A DNA stretch of 64,000 bases from Pseudomonas piscis (GTDB taxonomy: Bacteria > Pseudomonadota > Gammaproteobacteria > Pseudomonadales > Pseudomonadaceae): NCBI RefSeq assembly GCF_009380155.1, contig NZ_WHUV01000001.1:1612001-1676000 (forward strand), given 5' to 3'. Shown here one piece after another: positions 18,051 through 27,002 of the stretch. How positions within the stretch are numbered: position 1 is the first letter of the stretch; every line of letters begins with the position of its first letter. The notes under the pieces are model-generated. The model was not told the origin of the DNA and did no database searches. It worked only from the letters and a program-made list of their open reading frames with translations. A program made the position numbers and the translations under genes.

Positions 18051-20426
18051 TTGGTAGAGTACGTAGTTTCCCTCGATAAGCTCGGCAAACACGATGTTGA
18101 GCATGTGGGGGGCAAGAACGCATCCCTGGGCGAGATGATCAGTAACCTCGCGGGTGCCGGCGTCTCGGTCCCGGGTGGCTTCGCCACGACCGCCCAGGCA
18201 TATCGAGACTTTCTCGAACTGAGCGGTCTGAACGACCAGATCCATGCAGCGCTCGACGCGCTGGATGTCGATGACGTGAATGCCCTGGCCAAGACCGGCG
18301 CACAGATCCGCCAATGGATCATGGACGCCGAGTTCCCCGAGCGCCTCGACGCGGAAATCCGCAAGGCCTTCGCCGCGCTGTCGGCGGGCAACCCCGAGAT
18401 GGCCGTGGCCGTGCGCTCCTCGGCTACCGCCGAAGACCTTCCGGATGCATCCTTCGCCGGCCAGCAAGAGACCTTCCTCAACATCCGTGGCGTGGACAAC
18501 GTGATCCGCGCTGCCAAGGAAGTGTTCGCCTCGTTGTTCAACGACCGCGCCATTTCCTACCGCGTGCACCAGGGCTTCGACCACAAGCTGGTGGCCCTGT
18601 CCGCCGGCGTGCAGCGCATGGTCCGTTCGGAAACCGGTACCGCCGGGGTGATGTTCACCCTGGATACCGAGTCGGGCTTCCGTGACGTGGTGTTCATCAC
18701 CGGCGCCTACGGCCTGGGTGAAACCGTGGTGCAGGGCGCCGTCAACCCTGACGAGTTCTACGTTCACAAGAACACCCTGACCGCCGGCCGTCCTGCGATC
18801 CTGCGTCGCAACCTGGGCAGCAAGGCGATCAAGATGATCTACGGCGACGAAGCCAAGGCCGGTCGCTCGGTGAAGACCGTGGACGTGGACAAGGCCGATC
18901 GCGCACGTTTCTGCCTGACCGACGCCGAAGTGAGCGAGCTGGCCAAGCAGGCGATGATCATCGAGAAGCACTACCAGTGCCCGATGGACATCGAATGGGC
19001 CAAGGACGGTGACGACGGCAAGCTGTACATCGTGCAGGCCCGCCCGGAAACCGTGAAGAGCCGTACCCAGGCCAACGTGATGGAGCGCTACCTGCTCAAA
19101 GAAAAAGGCACCGTCCTGGTGGAAGGCCGTGCCATCGGCCAGCGCATCGGCGCCGGCAAGGTGCGGATCATCAAGGACGTGTCGGAGATGGACAAGGTCC
19201 AGGCCGGCGACGTGCTGGTTTCCGACATGACCGACCCGGATTGGGAGCCGGTGATGAAGCGCGCCAGCGCCATCGTCACCAATCGCGGCGGCCGTACCTG
19301 CCACGCGGCGATCATCGCCCGTGAACTGGGCATTCCGGCGGTAGTGGGTTGCGGCAACGCCACCGAGCTGCTCAAGGATGGCCAGGGCGTGACCGTTTCC
19401 TGCGCCGAGGGCGACACCGGCTTCATCTTCGAGGGCGAACTGGGCTTCGACGTCAAGCAGAACTCCGTGGATGCCATGCCGGAGCTGCCGTTCAAGATCA
19501 TGATGAACGTCGGCAATCCGGACCGCGCCTTCGACTTCGCCCAGCTGCCGAACGCCGGTGTGGGCCTGGCCCGCCTGGAATTCATCATCAACCGCATGAT
19601 CGGCGTGCACCCCAAGGCGCTGCTGAACTACGCGGGCCTGCCACAGGACATCAAGGACAGCGTCGACAAGCGTGTCGCCGGCTACCATGATCCGGTGGAC
19701 TTCTACGTCGACAAGCTGGTCGAGGGCATCAGCACCCTGGCCGCGGCATTCACGCCGAAGAAGGTCATCGTGCGCCTGTCGGACTTCAAGTCCAACGAAT
19801 ACGCCAACCTGATCGGCGGCAAGCTCTACGAGCCGGAAGAAGAAAACCCGATGCTGGGCTTCCGTGGCGCCTCGCGCTACATCAGCGAATCCTTCCGCGA
19901 TTGCTTCGAACTCGAGTGCCGTGCCCTCAAGCGCGTGCGCAACGAGATGGGCCTGACCAACGTCGAGATCATGGTGCCCTTCGTGCGTACCCTCGGCGAA
20001 GCCAGCCAAGTGGTTGATCTGCTCGCGGAAAACGGTCTCAAGCGGGGCGAGAATGGCCTGCGCGTGATCATGATGTGCGAACTGCCATCCAACGCGATCC
20101 TGGCCGAGGAGTTCCTGGAGTACTTCGATGGTTTCTCCATCGGTTCCAACGACCTGACCCAGCTGACCCTGGGCCTGGACCGCGACTCCGGCATCATCGC
20201 CCACCTGTTCGACGAGCGTAATCCTGCGGTCAAGAAGCTGCTGGCCAACGCCATTGCGGCTTGCAACAAGGCTGGCAAGTACATCGGCATTTGCGGCCAG
20301 GGCCCTTCGGATCACCCTGACCTGGCCAAGTGGCTGATGGAGCAGGGCATCGAAAGCGTTTCGCTGAACCCGGATTCGGTGCTCGAGACCTGGTTCTTCC
20401 TGGCCGAGGGCCAGGGCGCCGCATAA
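18051..20426 (+). CDS. ppsA: Phosphoenolpyruvate synthase PpsA
   Basis: 791-aa enzyme converting pyruvate, ATP and water to PEP, AMP and Pi, the gluconeogenic entry from pyruvate (also the product of the 2-methylcitrate cycle upstream). It has an N-terminal ATP-binding domain ([12 protein letters not shown], about residues 20-31), the phospho-histidine domain ([26 protein letters not shown], about 407-432, His in TCHAA) and the C-terminal PEP/pyruvate domain with GICGQGPSD near residue 744. I chose TTG at 18051 because the conserved [12 protein letters not shown] begins there after a GGAGAG ribosome-binding site. A weak -10 (TATGAT, 17913-17918) lies upstream. Confidence 0.95.
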   Translation: MVEYVVSLDKLGKHDVEHVGGKNASLGEMISNLAGAGVSVPGGFATTAQAYRDFLELSGLNDQIHAALDALDVDDVNALAKTGAQIRQWIMDAEFPERLDAEIRKAFAALSAGNPEMAVAVRSSATAEDLPDASFAGQQETFLNIRGVDNVIRAAKEVFASLFNDRAISYRVHQGFDHKLVALSAGVQRMVRSETGTAGVMFTLDTESGFRDVVFITGAYGLGETVVQGAVNPDEFYVHKNTLTAGRPAILRRNLGSKAIKMIYGDEAKAGRSVKTVDVDKADRARFCLTDAEVSELAKQAMIIEKHYQCPMDIEWAKDGDDGKLYIVQARPETVKSRTQANVMERYLLKEKGTVLVEGRAIGQRIGAGKVRIIKDVSEMDKVQAGDVLVSDMTDPDWEPVMKRASAIVTNRGGRTCHAAIIARELGIPAVVGCGNATELLKDGQGVTVSCAEGDTGFIFEGELGFDVKQNSVDAMPELPFKIMMNVGNPDRAFDFAQLPNAGVGLARLEFIINRMIGVHPKALLNYAGLPQDIKDSVDKRVAGYHDPVDFYVDKLVEGISTLAAAFTPKKVIVRLSDFKSNEYANLIGGKLYEPEEENPMLGFRGASRYISESFRDCFELECRALKRVRNEMGLTNVEIMVPFVRTLGEASQVVDLLAENGLKRGENGLRVIMMCELPSNAILAEEFLEYFDGFSIGSNDLTQLTLGLDRDSGIIAHLFDERNPAVKKLLANAIAACNKAGKYIGICGQGPSDHPDLAKWLMEQGIESVSLNPDSVLETWFFLAEGQGAA

Positions 20427-20476
20427 TCGGTGAGTGCAGGCCTGGCCAGCGACTGGCCGGGCCTTGCGATTCAAGC

Positions 20477-20509
20477 AGGGCGCGCTTCTTCCGGATGCCG
20501 CCCTTTTTT
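20477..20509 (+). terminator. Probable rho-independent terminator of ppsA
   Basis: Stem AGGGCG (20477-20482) and CGCCCT (20499-20504) with a run of six T at 20504-20509. The stem is short and the loop long, so termination may be partial and allow read-through into the hydrolase gene starting 15 bp later. Confidence 0.5.
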
Positions 20510-20523
20510 GTGCAAGAAAGAAT

Positions 20524-21513
20524 ATGCAAAGCAGCAGCAACCTATTTCCTGTCGCCTTGATCAGTGCCGAGCGTCGAGGCGACCTCAGCGAAGATGTCTA
20601 TCGCTTGAAACCCGGCAACAGCCCCGATCCTTCGGTGGAGCTGGCCGTGACGCGCCTGGGCCTGGCCGATGCGCCTGGGGCCCAAGGCGTACCCGTGGTC
20701 CTGTTGCACGGCAGCTTTTCCAACCGGCGCTTCTGGTACTCGCCCAAGGGTATCGGCCTTGGGGCCTACCTGGCACGGGCCGGTTTCGATGTGTGGATCC
20801 CGGAAATGCGCGGCCATGGCTTGTCACGCCGCAATGCCCAGTACCGCAACAACCGAGTGGCGGATTACGCGCGCTACGACCTGCCGGCCATCGCGGCCTT
20901 CGTTCGTGAGCTGAGTGGGCAGGTTCCCCACTGGATCGGCCATTCCCTGGGCGGTACCACCCTGGCCGCGGCGCTGGGCGGCCAATACCTGGGCGACGCG
21001 GGGGTGGCCTCGGCGGCGTTCTTCGGCACCCAGGTCAGCCGTATCTACTGGCCCTTGAAGATTCCCTTGGTGGAGTGGAGCGGACGCCTGTTCATCAAGC
21101 GGTTTGCCCAGTTGTCCGGTTCCCGGCTCAAGCGCGGCCCGGAGGACGAGCCCATTGGCCTGGCCCTGGAGAGCATGCGCTGGCATGGGCTGTTCGGGCG
21201 TTTCGGTGATGCCGACAAGGATTGGTGGGCCGGCCTGACGGAGGTCGGCGTACCGGCCCTGGCGGTCAGCGCCGCTGGCGACCACCAGGATCCGACCTGG
21301 GCCTGCCGCAAGCTGTTCGATCAACTGGGCAGCGAACACAAGCAGTTCGTCTGCCTGGGGCGTGAACAGGGCTTTGGCGGTAATTTCGGCCATGTCGAGA
21401 TGCTCGTGAGCAAACCGGCGCAGGCCGAGGTCTGGCCGTTGGTGGCACGCTGGCTCAGGGACCAGCAGGCGCCGTTGCTGGTTTGCGCCACCGAGCAGAT
21501 GGCGACGGTTTGA
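20524..21513 (+). CDS. Alpha/beta-fold hydrolase, function unknown
   Basis: 329-aa cytoplasmic hydrolase with the oxyanion segment VVLLHGSFSNRRFWYSPKGIGLG, the region IPEMRGHGLSRRN, and the nucleophile elbow GHSLGG (Ser about residue 141). The catalytic His is probably in NFGHVEML near residue 295, and an Asp lies in SAAGDHQDP. The same gene follows ppsA in other Pseudomonas genomes as far as I recall. Substrate unknown. Lipase or esterase-like activity is likely, but nothing in the sequence settles it. I chose the ATG at 20524 because an AAGAAAG ribosome-binding site precedes it. An upstream ATG at 20434 would run through the ppsA terminator. Confidence 0.85.
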   Translation: MQSSSNLFPVALISAERRGDLSEDVYRLKPGNSPDPSVELAVTRLGLADAPGAQGVPVVLLHGSFSNRRFWYSPKGIGLGAYLARAGFDVWIPEMRGHGLSRRNAQYRNNRVADYARYDLPAIAAFVRELSGQVPHWIGHSLGGTTLAAALGGQYLGDAGVASAAFFGTQVSRIYWPLKIPLVEWSGRLFIKRFAQLSGSRLKRGPEDEPIGLALESMRWHGLFGRFGDADKDWWAGLTEVGVPALAVSAAGDHQDPTWACRKLFDQLGSEHKQFVCLGREQGFGGNFGHVEMLVSKPAQAEVWPLVARWLRDQQAPLLVCATEQMATV

Positions 21514-21768
21514 CGCAGAGGCTCTGACAAGGGCATTTCGCTGGATAGCGCTTGCGGCTAAGATATGACGCGCTGAACCGTTTTGGTCACATTCAGTTAT
21601 TGAGTCGACTTTCCGTTCTGTCGGCAGTCTTGCGAAAATGCCCGCCAGGTTGGTGGGCGGCCCGAGTGCGGTAGGCTAAACATCTGCCGATTGGGCTCGT
21701 ATTTTCATTGCTGGCCCCGGAATGACCGACACCGTCGATCGTGTTCTTTCTGTTACAGGAGCTTCTCG

Positions 21769-22260
21769 ATGAACCATTACCTTACTCCCGACCTGTGCGA
21801 CGCCTACCCGGACCTGGTGCAGGTGGTCGAGCCCATGTTCAGCAACTTTGGCGGGCGCGATTCCTTTGGTGGCGAAATCGTCACCATCAAGTGCTTCGAG
21901 GACAACTCGCTGGTCAAGGAGCAAGTCGAGCTCAAGGGGCATGGCAAGGTGCTGGTGGTCGACGGTGGCGGTTCCCTGCGACGCGCCCTGCTGGGGGACA
22001 TGCTGGCCGAGAAGGCAGCCAAGAATGGCTGGGAAGGCTTGGTGATCTACGGTTGCATCCGCGACGTGGATGTCATCGCCCAGACCGACCTCGGCGTCCA
22101 GGCCCTGGCCAGCCACCCGATGAAGACCGACAAGCGCGGTATCGGCGACCTCAACGTGGCCGTGACCTTTGCCGGGGTGACCTTCCGTCCGGGTGAATAT
22201 GTTTACGCCGACAACAATGGCGTGATCGTTTCGCCCAGCCCGCTGAAAATGCCTGAATGA
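21769..22260 (+). CDS. rraA: RraA-family protein (RNase E activity regulator / HMG aldolase-like)
   Basis: 163-aa protein of the RraA fold. In E. coli RraA binds RNase E and limits its activity, and many relatives are class II 4-hydroxy-4-methyl-2-oxoglutarate/oxaloacetate aldolases. The catalytic-type residues are present: [26 protein letters not shown] contains the G-x(20)-R-D pattern (IRDVD) required for aldolase or decarboxylase activity. An enzyme role is therefore as likely as the RNase E role. ATG at 21769 with an AGGAG ribosome-binding site. zntB follows 25 bp downstream, probably in one transcript. The 255 bp upstream hold no gene. Confidence 0.92.
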   Translation: MNHYLTPDLCDAYPDLVQVVEPMFSNFGGRDSFGGEIVTIKCFEDNSLVKEQVELKGHGKVLVVDGGGSLRRALLGDMLAEKAAKNGWEGLVIYGCIRDVDVIAQTDLGVQALASHPMKTDKRGIGDLNVAVTFAGVTFRPGEYVYADNNGVIVSPSPLKMPE

Positions 22261-22285
22261 CCAAGCGGCCAGAGAAGGGGTGAGG

Positions 22286-23281
22286 ATGTTCGAGGAAGAA
22301 AACGCGCAGTGGGGGCTGGTGCATGCCCTGGTGCTGGATGGTAAAGGCGGTGCGCGTTCGATTGCCCGGACTGAGCTCGACGATCTGCAACTGCAGGCCC
22401 ATGAGAGCCTGTGGTTGCATTGGGATCGCAGCCATCCGCAGACCCAGACCTGGTTGCGTCGCTCCAGTGGCTTGAGCGAGTTCAGTTGCGACTTGCTGCT
22501 GGAGGAAAATACCCGGCCACGCTTGCTGGCACTGCCTGATTCGGAACTGCTGCTGTTCTTGCGTGGCATCAATCTCAATCCGGGTGCCGAGCCTGAGGAT
22601 ATGGTCTCGGTGCGGATCTTCGCCAGCGCGCAGCGGGTGATTTCGCTGCGTTTGCGCCCCTTGCGAGCCACCGATGAGCTACTGGTGCAGTTGAGCGAGG
22701 GCAATGGCCCGAAAAGCGCCGCCGAGTTGCTCCTCTACATGGCCGAATACCTGACCCACAAGGTGCAGAACCTGGTCAGCGATCTCGCTGAAGTGGTCGA
22801 TGATGAGGAAGAAAAACTGGATGCCGACGAACGGTATACCCCGGAGCATGGCAGCATTTTGCAGATTCGTCGTCGGGCTGCCGGACTGAAGCGGTTCCTG
22901 GCCCCGCAACGGGATATCTTCTCGCAGTTGAGCCGGATAAAACTGCCCTGGTTCGCTGCCGACGATGGCGACTACTGGAATGAATTGCACAACAGCCTGA
23001 CCCGCTACCTGGAAGAGCTGGAACTGGCCCGGGAGCGCGTGGGGCTTGTGCTCGAGGCCGAGGATAGGCGTTTGAGCGTGCGCATGAATCGCACCATGTA
23101 CCGCTTCGGCATCATTACCGGGATCTTCCTGCCGATGAGCTTTCTCACCGGGCTTTTGGGGATCAACGTCGGTGGTATTCCGTTCTCTGCCAGTCCCTAT
23201 GGCTTCATCATCGCCTGCCTGTTGCTGGTGGCGGTGGCGCTGGGCCAATGGTGGCTATTCCGGCGTTTACGTTGGGTATGA
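22286..23281 (+). CDS. zntB: Zinc transporter ZntB (CorA superfamily)
   Basis: 331-aa inner-membrane protein of the CorA family. The long soluble N-terminal domain (residues 1-270) ends in helices rich in Glu/Asp. Two C-terminal membrane segments follow (TMYRFGIITGIFLPMSFLTG and FIIACLLLVAVALGQWW), with the pore-loop motif GIN between them (GLLGINVGGIPF) in place of the GMN of CorA magnesium channels, as in ZntB. Zn2+ transport is known for the family; direction is debated (efflux or proton-driven import). I chose the ATG at 22286 over the GTG at 22280 because AGAAGG lies at the right distance. Confidence 0.88.
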   Translation: MFEEENAQWGLVHALVLDGKGGARSIARTELDDLQLQAHESLWLHWDRSHPQTQTWLRRSSGLSEFSCDLLLEENTRPRLLALPDSELLLFLRGINLNPGAEPEDMVSVRIFASAQRVISLRLRPLRATDELLVQLSEGNGPKSAAELLLYMAEYLTHKVQNLVSDLAEVVDDEEEKLDADERYTPEHGSILQIRRRAAGLKRFLAPQRDIFSQLSRIKLPWFAADDGDYWNELHNSLTRYLEELELARERVGLVLEAEDRRLSVRMNRTMYRFGIITGIFLPMSFLTGLLGINVGGIPFSASPYGFIIACLLLVAVALGQWWLFRRLRWV

Positions 23282-23344
23282 AGAGGCTTCATGTGACCCG
23301 AATAAATCTGATCGCGTCTTTTTCAAACATCACCAGAGGTGCTT

Positions 23345-23590
23345 ATGCACGATCCGTTTGAAGAGTCGCTGCGTGACATGCTCAAGGCCTCGCCATCCAG
23401 TCGCGATGACGACGCTTGCCTGGGCCGCGTATTGAAAACCGCCAACCGCCAAGTGGGGGCAGGGGACCTGTTCAGCCTGCTGGGTCGCTGGTTGCCGGCC
23501 TTGATGATCGCCCTGAATAACGGATCGGCCCATATAGCGCCGGTTTCTCGTCTTAAATCTACTGCTCGCACTGCTGATAAGGCTGATTGA
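23345..23590 (+). CDS. crfX: CrfX, small protein of the cmpX-sigX locus
   Basis: 81-aa protein starting MHDPFEESLRDMLKASPSS, recognised mainly by position: Pseudomonas genomes carry crfX-cmpX-sigX-oprF in this order. It is hydrophilic with one mildly hydrophobic stretch (LFSLLGRWLPALMIAL, about residues 42-57). Function is not established; work in P. fluorescens/aeruginosa links it to SigX expression. I chose the ATG at 23345 with AGAGGT upstream, not the GTG at 23339. Its stop overlaps the start region of cmpX, so they are cotranscribed. Confidence 0.85.
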   Translation: MHDPFEESLRDMLKASPSSRDDDACLGRVLKTANRQVGAGDLFSLLGRWLPALMIALNNGSAHIAPVSRLKSTARTADKAD

Positions 23591-23592
23591 AT

Positions 23593-24417
23593 ATGGAACT
23601 TGATCTCTGGACGCAGAGCCTCGTCACAGCGATGACCGCCTTGTGGACCAAGGTGGCGAACTTCATTCCGAACCTGTTCGGCGCATTGGTGGTGCTGTTG
23701 TTGGGCTTCGTGGTTGCGAAGCTGCTCGACACCCTGCTGTCCAAATTGCTGGCCAAGCTGGGGCTGGATCGGCTCATGGGTGGTACCGGCTTGACCAAAT
23801 TGCTGTCCCGTGCGGGCTTGCAAGTTCCCATTTCGACCCTGATCGGCAAGATCGTCTACTGGTTCGTGCTGCTTATTTTTCTGGTTTCTGCTGCTGAATC
23901 CCTTGGCCTTGAGCGAGTTTCGGCTACGCTCGACATGCTTGCGTTGTATTTGCCGAAGGTTTTCGGCGCTGCGCTGGTGCTGTTGGTGGGGGTTCTGCTG
24001 GCGCAGCTGGCCAATGGGCTGGTGCGGGGCGCGGCGGAAGGCGTGGGGTTGGAGTATGCCAGCGGCGTGGGGCGGATCGCTCAGGGATTGGTGATCATCA
24101 TCAGTATTTCCGTGGCGATCAGTCAGCTGGAGGTCAAGACCGACCTGCTCAACCATGTGATCGTGATCGTTTTGATTACCGTTGGTCTGGCAGTTGCGCT
24201 GGCGATGGGGTTGGGAAGCCGGGAAATTGCCGGTCAGATTCTTGCGGGAATCTATGTGCGTGAGTTGTACCAGGTGGGTCAACAAGTGCGTGTTGGCGAG
24301 GTTGAAGGCCAGATCGAGGAGATTGGCACGGTCAAAACTACATTGCTGACCGATGAGGGTGAGCTAGTCTCTCTCTCCAATCGGATCCTGCTGGAGCAGC
24401 ATGTAAGTAGCCGCTAA
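23593..24417 (+). CDS. cmpX: CmpX, MscS-related cytoplasmic-membrane protein
   Basis: 274-aa inner-membrane protein with about five membrane segments (for example FGALVVLLLGFVVAKLLDTL, ALVLLVGVLLAQLANGLVRGA, HVIVIVLITVGLAVALAMGLG). It ends in an MscS-like beta domain (VGQQVRVGEVEGQIEEIGTVKTTLLTDEGELVSLSNRILLEQHV, about residues 230-272). Relatives are small-conductance mechanosensitive-type channels. In Pseudomonas, CmpX affects SigX activity and membrane fluidity responses, so it may pass membrane tension to SigX. I prefer the ATG at 23593; a TTG at 23587 overlapping the crfX stop is the alternative. Confidence 0.9.
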   Translation: MELDLWTQSLVTAMTALWTKVANFIPNLFGALVVLLLGFVVAKLLDTLLSKLLAKLGLDRLMGGTGLTKLLSRAGLQVPISTLIGKIVYWFVLLIFLVSAAESLGLERVSATLDMLALYLPKVFGAALVLLVGVLLAQLANGLVRGAAEGVGLEYASGVGRIAQGLVIIISISVAISQLEVKTDLLNHVIVIVLITVGLAVALAMGLGSREIAGQILAGIYVRELYQVGQQVRVGEVEGQIEEIGTVKTTLLTDEGELVSLSNRILLEQHVSSR

Positions 24418-24503
24418 CCCGGCACCCTGCTAATGTATGCCGCCGCAAAATGCCCCTCGCCGGGCTGCGGTGGACACTGACCTGACTGTCGGCACGACTC
24501 GTT

Positions 24504-25094
24504 TTGAATAACACCCAAACGCTATCCACGCGCTATGACCCCCGCGAGCTCTCTGATGAGGAGTTGGTTGCGCGCTCACATACGGAGCTGTTTCACGTAA
24601 CACGCGCCTATGAAGAGTTGATGCGACGCTATCAGCGAACCCTATTTAATGTTTGTGCGCGTTATCTGGGGAACGATCGGGATGCCGATGATGTCTGTCA
24701 GGAAGTGATGTTGAAGGTGCTGTATGGCCTTAAGAACTTTGAGGGCAAATCGAAGTTCAAAACCTGGCTATACAGCATCACGTACAATGAATGCATCACG
24801 CAGTATCGCAAGGAGCGACGCAAGCGGCGGTTGATGGATGCTTTGAGCCTTGATCCCCTCGAGGAGGCGTCTGAAGAGAAGGCGCCGAAACCTGAGGAGA
24901 AGGGCGGACTTGACCGCTGGTTGGTGCATGTGAACCCGATCGATCGGGAAATCCTGGTGCTGCGTTTTGTCGCAGAACTGGAGTTTCAGGAGATCGCAGA
25001 CATCATGCATATGGGTTTGAGTGCTACAAAAATGCGTTACAAACGTGCTCTTGATAAATTGCGTGAGAAATTTGCAGGCATTGCTGAAACTTAG
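24504..25094 (+). CDS. sigX: ECF sigma factor SigX
   Basis: 196-aa extracytoplasmic-function sigma factor. Region 2 holds FNVCARYLGNDRDADDVCQEVMLKVLYGL (about residues 48-76) and the region 4 helix-turn-helix is VAELEFQEIADIMHMGLSATKMRYKRALDKLREKF. It drives oprF and membrane-fluidity and fatty-acid genes in response to envelope stress and osmolarity. There is no anti-sigma gene beside it; CmpX upstream may serve as input. The start is TTG at 24504, which gives the conserved N-terminus. It precedes its main target oprF by 107 bp. Confidence 0.95.
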   Translation: MNNTQTLSTRYDPRELSDEELVARSHTELFHVTRAYEELMRRYQRTLFNVCARYLGNDRDADDVCQEVMLKVLYGLKNFEGKSKFKTWLYSITYNECITQYRKERRKRRLMDALSLDPLEEASEEKAPKPEEKGGLDRWLVHVNPIDREILVLRFVAELEFQEIADIMHMGLSATKMRYKRALDKLREKFAGIAET

Positions 25095-25201
25095 TTCGGC
25101 GCAAATATCTCTTACGTCTAGGTGAGTTCTGATAGACTTACCGCCGAGTTGTCCCCCGGTATGTGGGACTGCTTTACAATCACCAGATGGGGATTTAACG
25201 G

Positions 25202-26182
25202 ATGAAACTGAAAAACACCTTGGGCATTGCCATTGGTTCTATTGTTGCCGTGACTTCGTTCGGCGTTCTGGCGCAAGGCCAAGGCGCGGTCGAGGGTGAA
25301 CTGTTTTACAAAAAACAGTACAACGACAGCGTTAAGCACATCGAAGATGGCTTCAACCCAGGCGCCCGTATTGGTTACTTCTTGACCGACGACCTGTCGT
25401 TGGACCTGAACTACGACAAGACCAACCACACCCGTTCCAACGACGGTACTGGCAACCAGAAGATCAAAGGTGACACCACCAGCCTGCTGGCCACCTACCA
25501 CTTCGGCCAAGCTGGCGTGGACTCCCTGCGTCCATACGTTTCCGGTGGTTTCGGTCACCAGAGCCGTAGCAACGTAGCAGCTGATGGTCACGGCGGTCGC
25601 GACAAGACTACCCAGGCCATCATCGGTACTGGTGTTAAGTACTACTTCACCGACAACCTGTTCGCCCGTGCTGGCGTTGAAGCCGACTACGGCATGGACA
25701 ACGGCAAGTGGGACTACGCTGCCCTGGTTGGTCTGGGTGTGAACTTCGGCGGCAACGCCGGTAAAGTCGCTCCAGCTCCAGTAGCTCCAGCTCCGGCTCC
25801 AGAGCCAGCTCCAGAAGCTCCAGTTGCTGAAGTCGTACGTGTTGAGCTGGACGTGAAGTTCGACTTCGACAAGTCGGTCGTCAAGCCTAACAGCTACGCT
25901 GACATCAAGAACCTGGCTGACTTCATGAAGCAGTACCCACAGACCACCACCGTTGTTGAAGGTCACACTGACTCCGTCGGTCCTGACGCTTACAACCAGA
26001 AGCTGTCTGAGCGTCGTGCAAACGCCGTTAAGCAAGTACTGGTTAACCAGTACGGCGTTGGCGCTGAGCGCGTTCAGTCCGTTGGTTACGGTGAGTCCCG
26101 CCCAGTTGCCGACAACGCAACTGAAGCTGGTCGTGCTGTTAACCGTCGCGTAGAAGCCTCGGTAGAAGCTCAAGCTAAGTAA
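25202..26182 (+). CDS. oprF: Major outer-membrane porin OprF
   Basis: 326-aa OmpA-family porin that anchors the outer membrane to peptidoglycan and forms a slow, non-specific pore. It has a signal peptide (residues 1-24, cleaved near VLAQG), an eight-stranded beta-barrel to about residue 180, and a Pro/Ala-rich hinge (APAPVAPAPAPEPAPEAPV, about 190-208). The C-terminal OmpA domain contains EGHTDSVGPDAYNQKLSERRA. Codon use is biased to C-ending and CGT/GGT codons, fitting very high expression. A strong terminator follows directly. SigX is the expected sigma factor; I could not place its promoter confidently in 25095-25201. Confidence 0.97.
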   Translation: MKLKNTLGIAIGSIVAVTSFGVLAQGQGAVEGELFYKKQYNDSVKHIEDGFNPGARIGYFLTDDLSLDLNYDKTNHTRSNDGTGNQKIKGDTTSLLATYHFGQAGVDSLRPYVSGGFGHQSRSNVAADGHGGRDKTTQAIIGTGVKYYFTDNLFARAGVEADYGMDNGKWDYAALVGLGVNFGGNAGKVAPAPVAPAPAPEPAPEAPVAEVVRVELDVKFDFDKSVVKPNSYADIKNLADFMKQYPQTTTVVEGHTDSVGPDAYNQKLSERRANAVKQVLVNQYGVGAERVQSVGYGESRPVADNATEAGRAVNRRVEASVEAQAK

Positions 26183-26199
26183 TTAGCCTGTCAGCTTGG

Positions 26200-26228
26200 A
26201 AAAACCCGGCCTAGGCCGGGTTTTTCTT
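26200..26228 (+). terminator. Rho-independent terminator of oprF (usable in both directions)
   Basis: A 26-bp perfect palindrome at 26200-26225 with stem AAAAACCCGGCC and its complement. It is flanked by T5 on the + side and by A5 that gives T5 on the minus side, so it should stop oprF and also cobA, which converges on it. Confidence 0.9.
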
Positions 26229-26250
26229 TGCCCGGATTTTGTCCTGGGCC

Positions 26251-26991
26251 TCAGGCCTGGAGCAGGCGGGTGGCGCTGGTACCGCCAGTTGCCGCTACTG
26301 CGCCGATCACCAGGATCGCCGGGCTCTTGAGCCTGAAATCCAGGGCATCCTGCTGCATATTCCCCAGCATGCTGCGACATTCCCGCTGCTCTGGCAGCGA
26401 GGCGTTCTCGATCATCGCCACCGGTGTCCAATCCGGCATGCCAGCGGCGCGCAACTGTTCGCCGATCTCTGTCAGTTTCGCCACTCCCATGTAGATCACC
26501 AGGGTCGTTCCGCCCTGGGCCAGTGCCTGCCAGTCCAACGGGCTGTCGTCCTGGGTATGGGCGGTGAGTAACGTCACGCCGCGGGCCACGCCACGCAAGG
26601 TCAGGGAAATATCGCAACTGGTGGCACCGGCCAGGCCGGCGGTGATGCCGTTCACCAACTCCACCTCGATGCCGTGCTCCCGGAGCCACTGGGCTTCTTC
26701 GCCACCGCGTCCGAAAATGCATGGATCGCCACCCTTGAGGCGAACCACGCAATGGCCTTGGCGGGCATAACGCAGCATCAGGCGATGGATGAAGGCCTGG
26801 GGCGTGGAACGACAGCCGCCACGCTTGCCCACCGCGATCACCCGCGCTCCGGGACAGTGTTGCAAGACGGCACTGTTGACCAAGTCATCGATCAGTACCA
26901 CATCGGCCTCGCCCAGGGCGCGTACCGCCTTGAGCGTCAGCAGCTCCGGGTCGCCAGGACCCGCGCCGACCAGCCAGACTTTTGCACTCAT
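26251..26991 (-). CDS. cobA: Uroporphyrinogen-III C-methyltransferase (siroheme synthesis)
   Basis: 246-aa SAM-dependent methyltransferase that methylates uroporphyrinogen III at C2 and C7 to precorrin-2, the precursor of siroheme (and cobalamin). Diagnostic segments are VWLVGAGPGDPELLTLKAVRAL at the N-terminus, VRLKGGDPCIFGRGGEEA (about residues 84-101) and ELVNGITAGLAGA (about 111-123). It has no CysG-type oxidase/chelatase domain, so siroheme must be completed by another enzyme. As last gene of the nirB-nirD-nasA operon it supplies siroheme for nitrite reductase. ATG at 26989-26991 with a GAGAGGAA ribosome-binding site, 11 bp after the nasA stop. Confidence 0.94.
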   Translation of the reverse strand: MSAKVWLVGAGPGDPELLTLKAVRALGEADVVLIDDLVNSAVLQHCPGARVIAVGKRGGCRSTPQAFIHRLMLRYARQGHCVVRLKGGDPCIFGRGGEEAQWLREHGIEVELVNGITAGLAGATSCDISLTLRGVARGVTLLTAHTQDDSPLDWQALAQGGTTLVIYMGVAKLTEIGEQLRAAGMPDWTPVAMIENASLPEQRECRSMLGNMQQDALDFRLKSPAILVIGAVAATGGTSATRLLQA

Positions 26992-27002
26992 GGGAATTCC
27001 TC

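Noticed and set aside
25086-25120. Possible SigX promoter GAAAC with CGTCTA before oprF
   Set aside because: The spacing of about 24 bp is too long for an ECF sigma factor, so I did not annotate it, although SigX control of oprF is expected.
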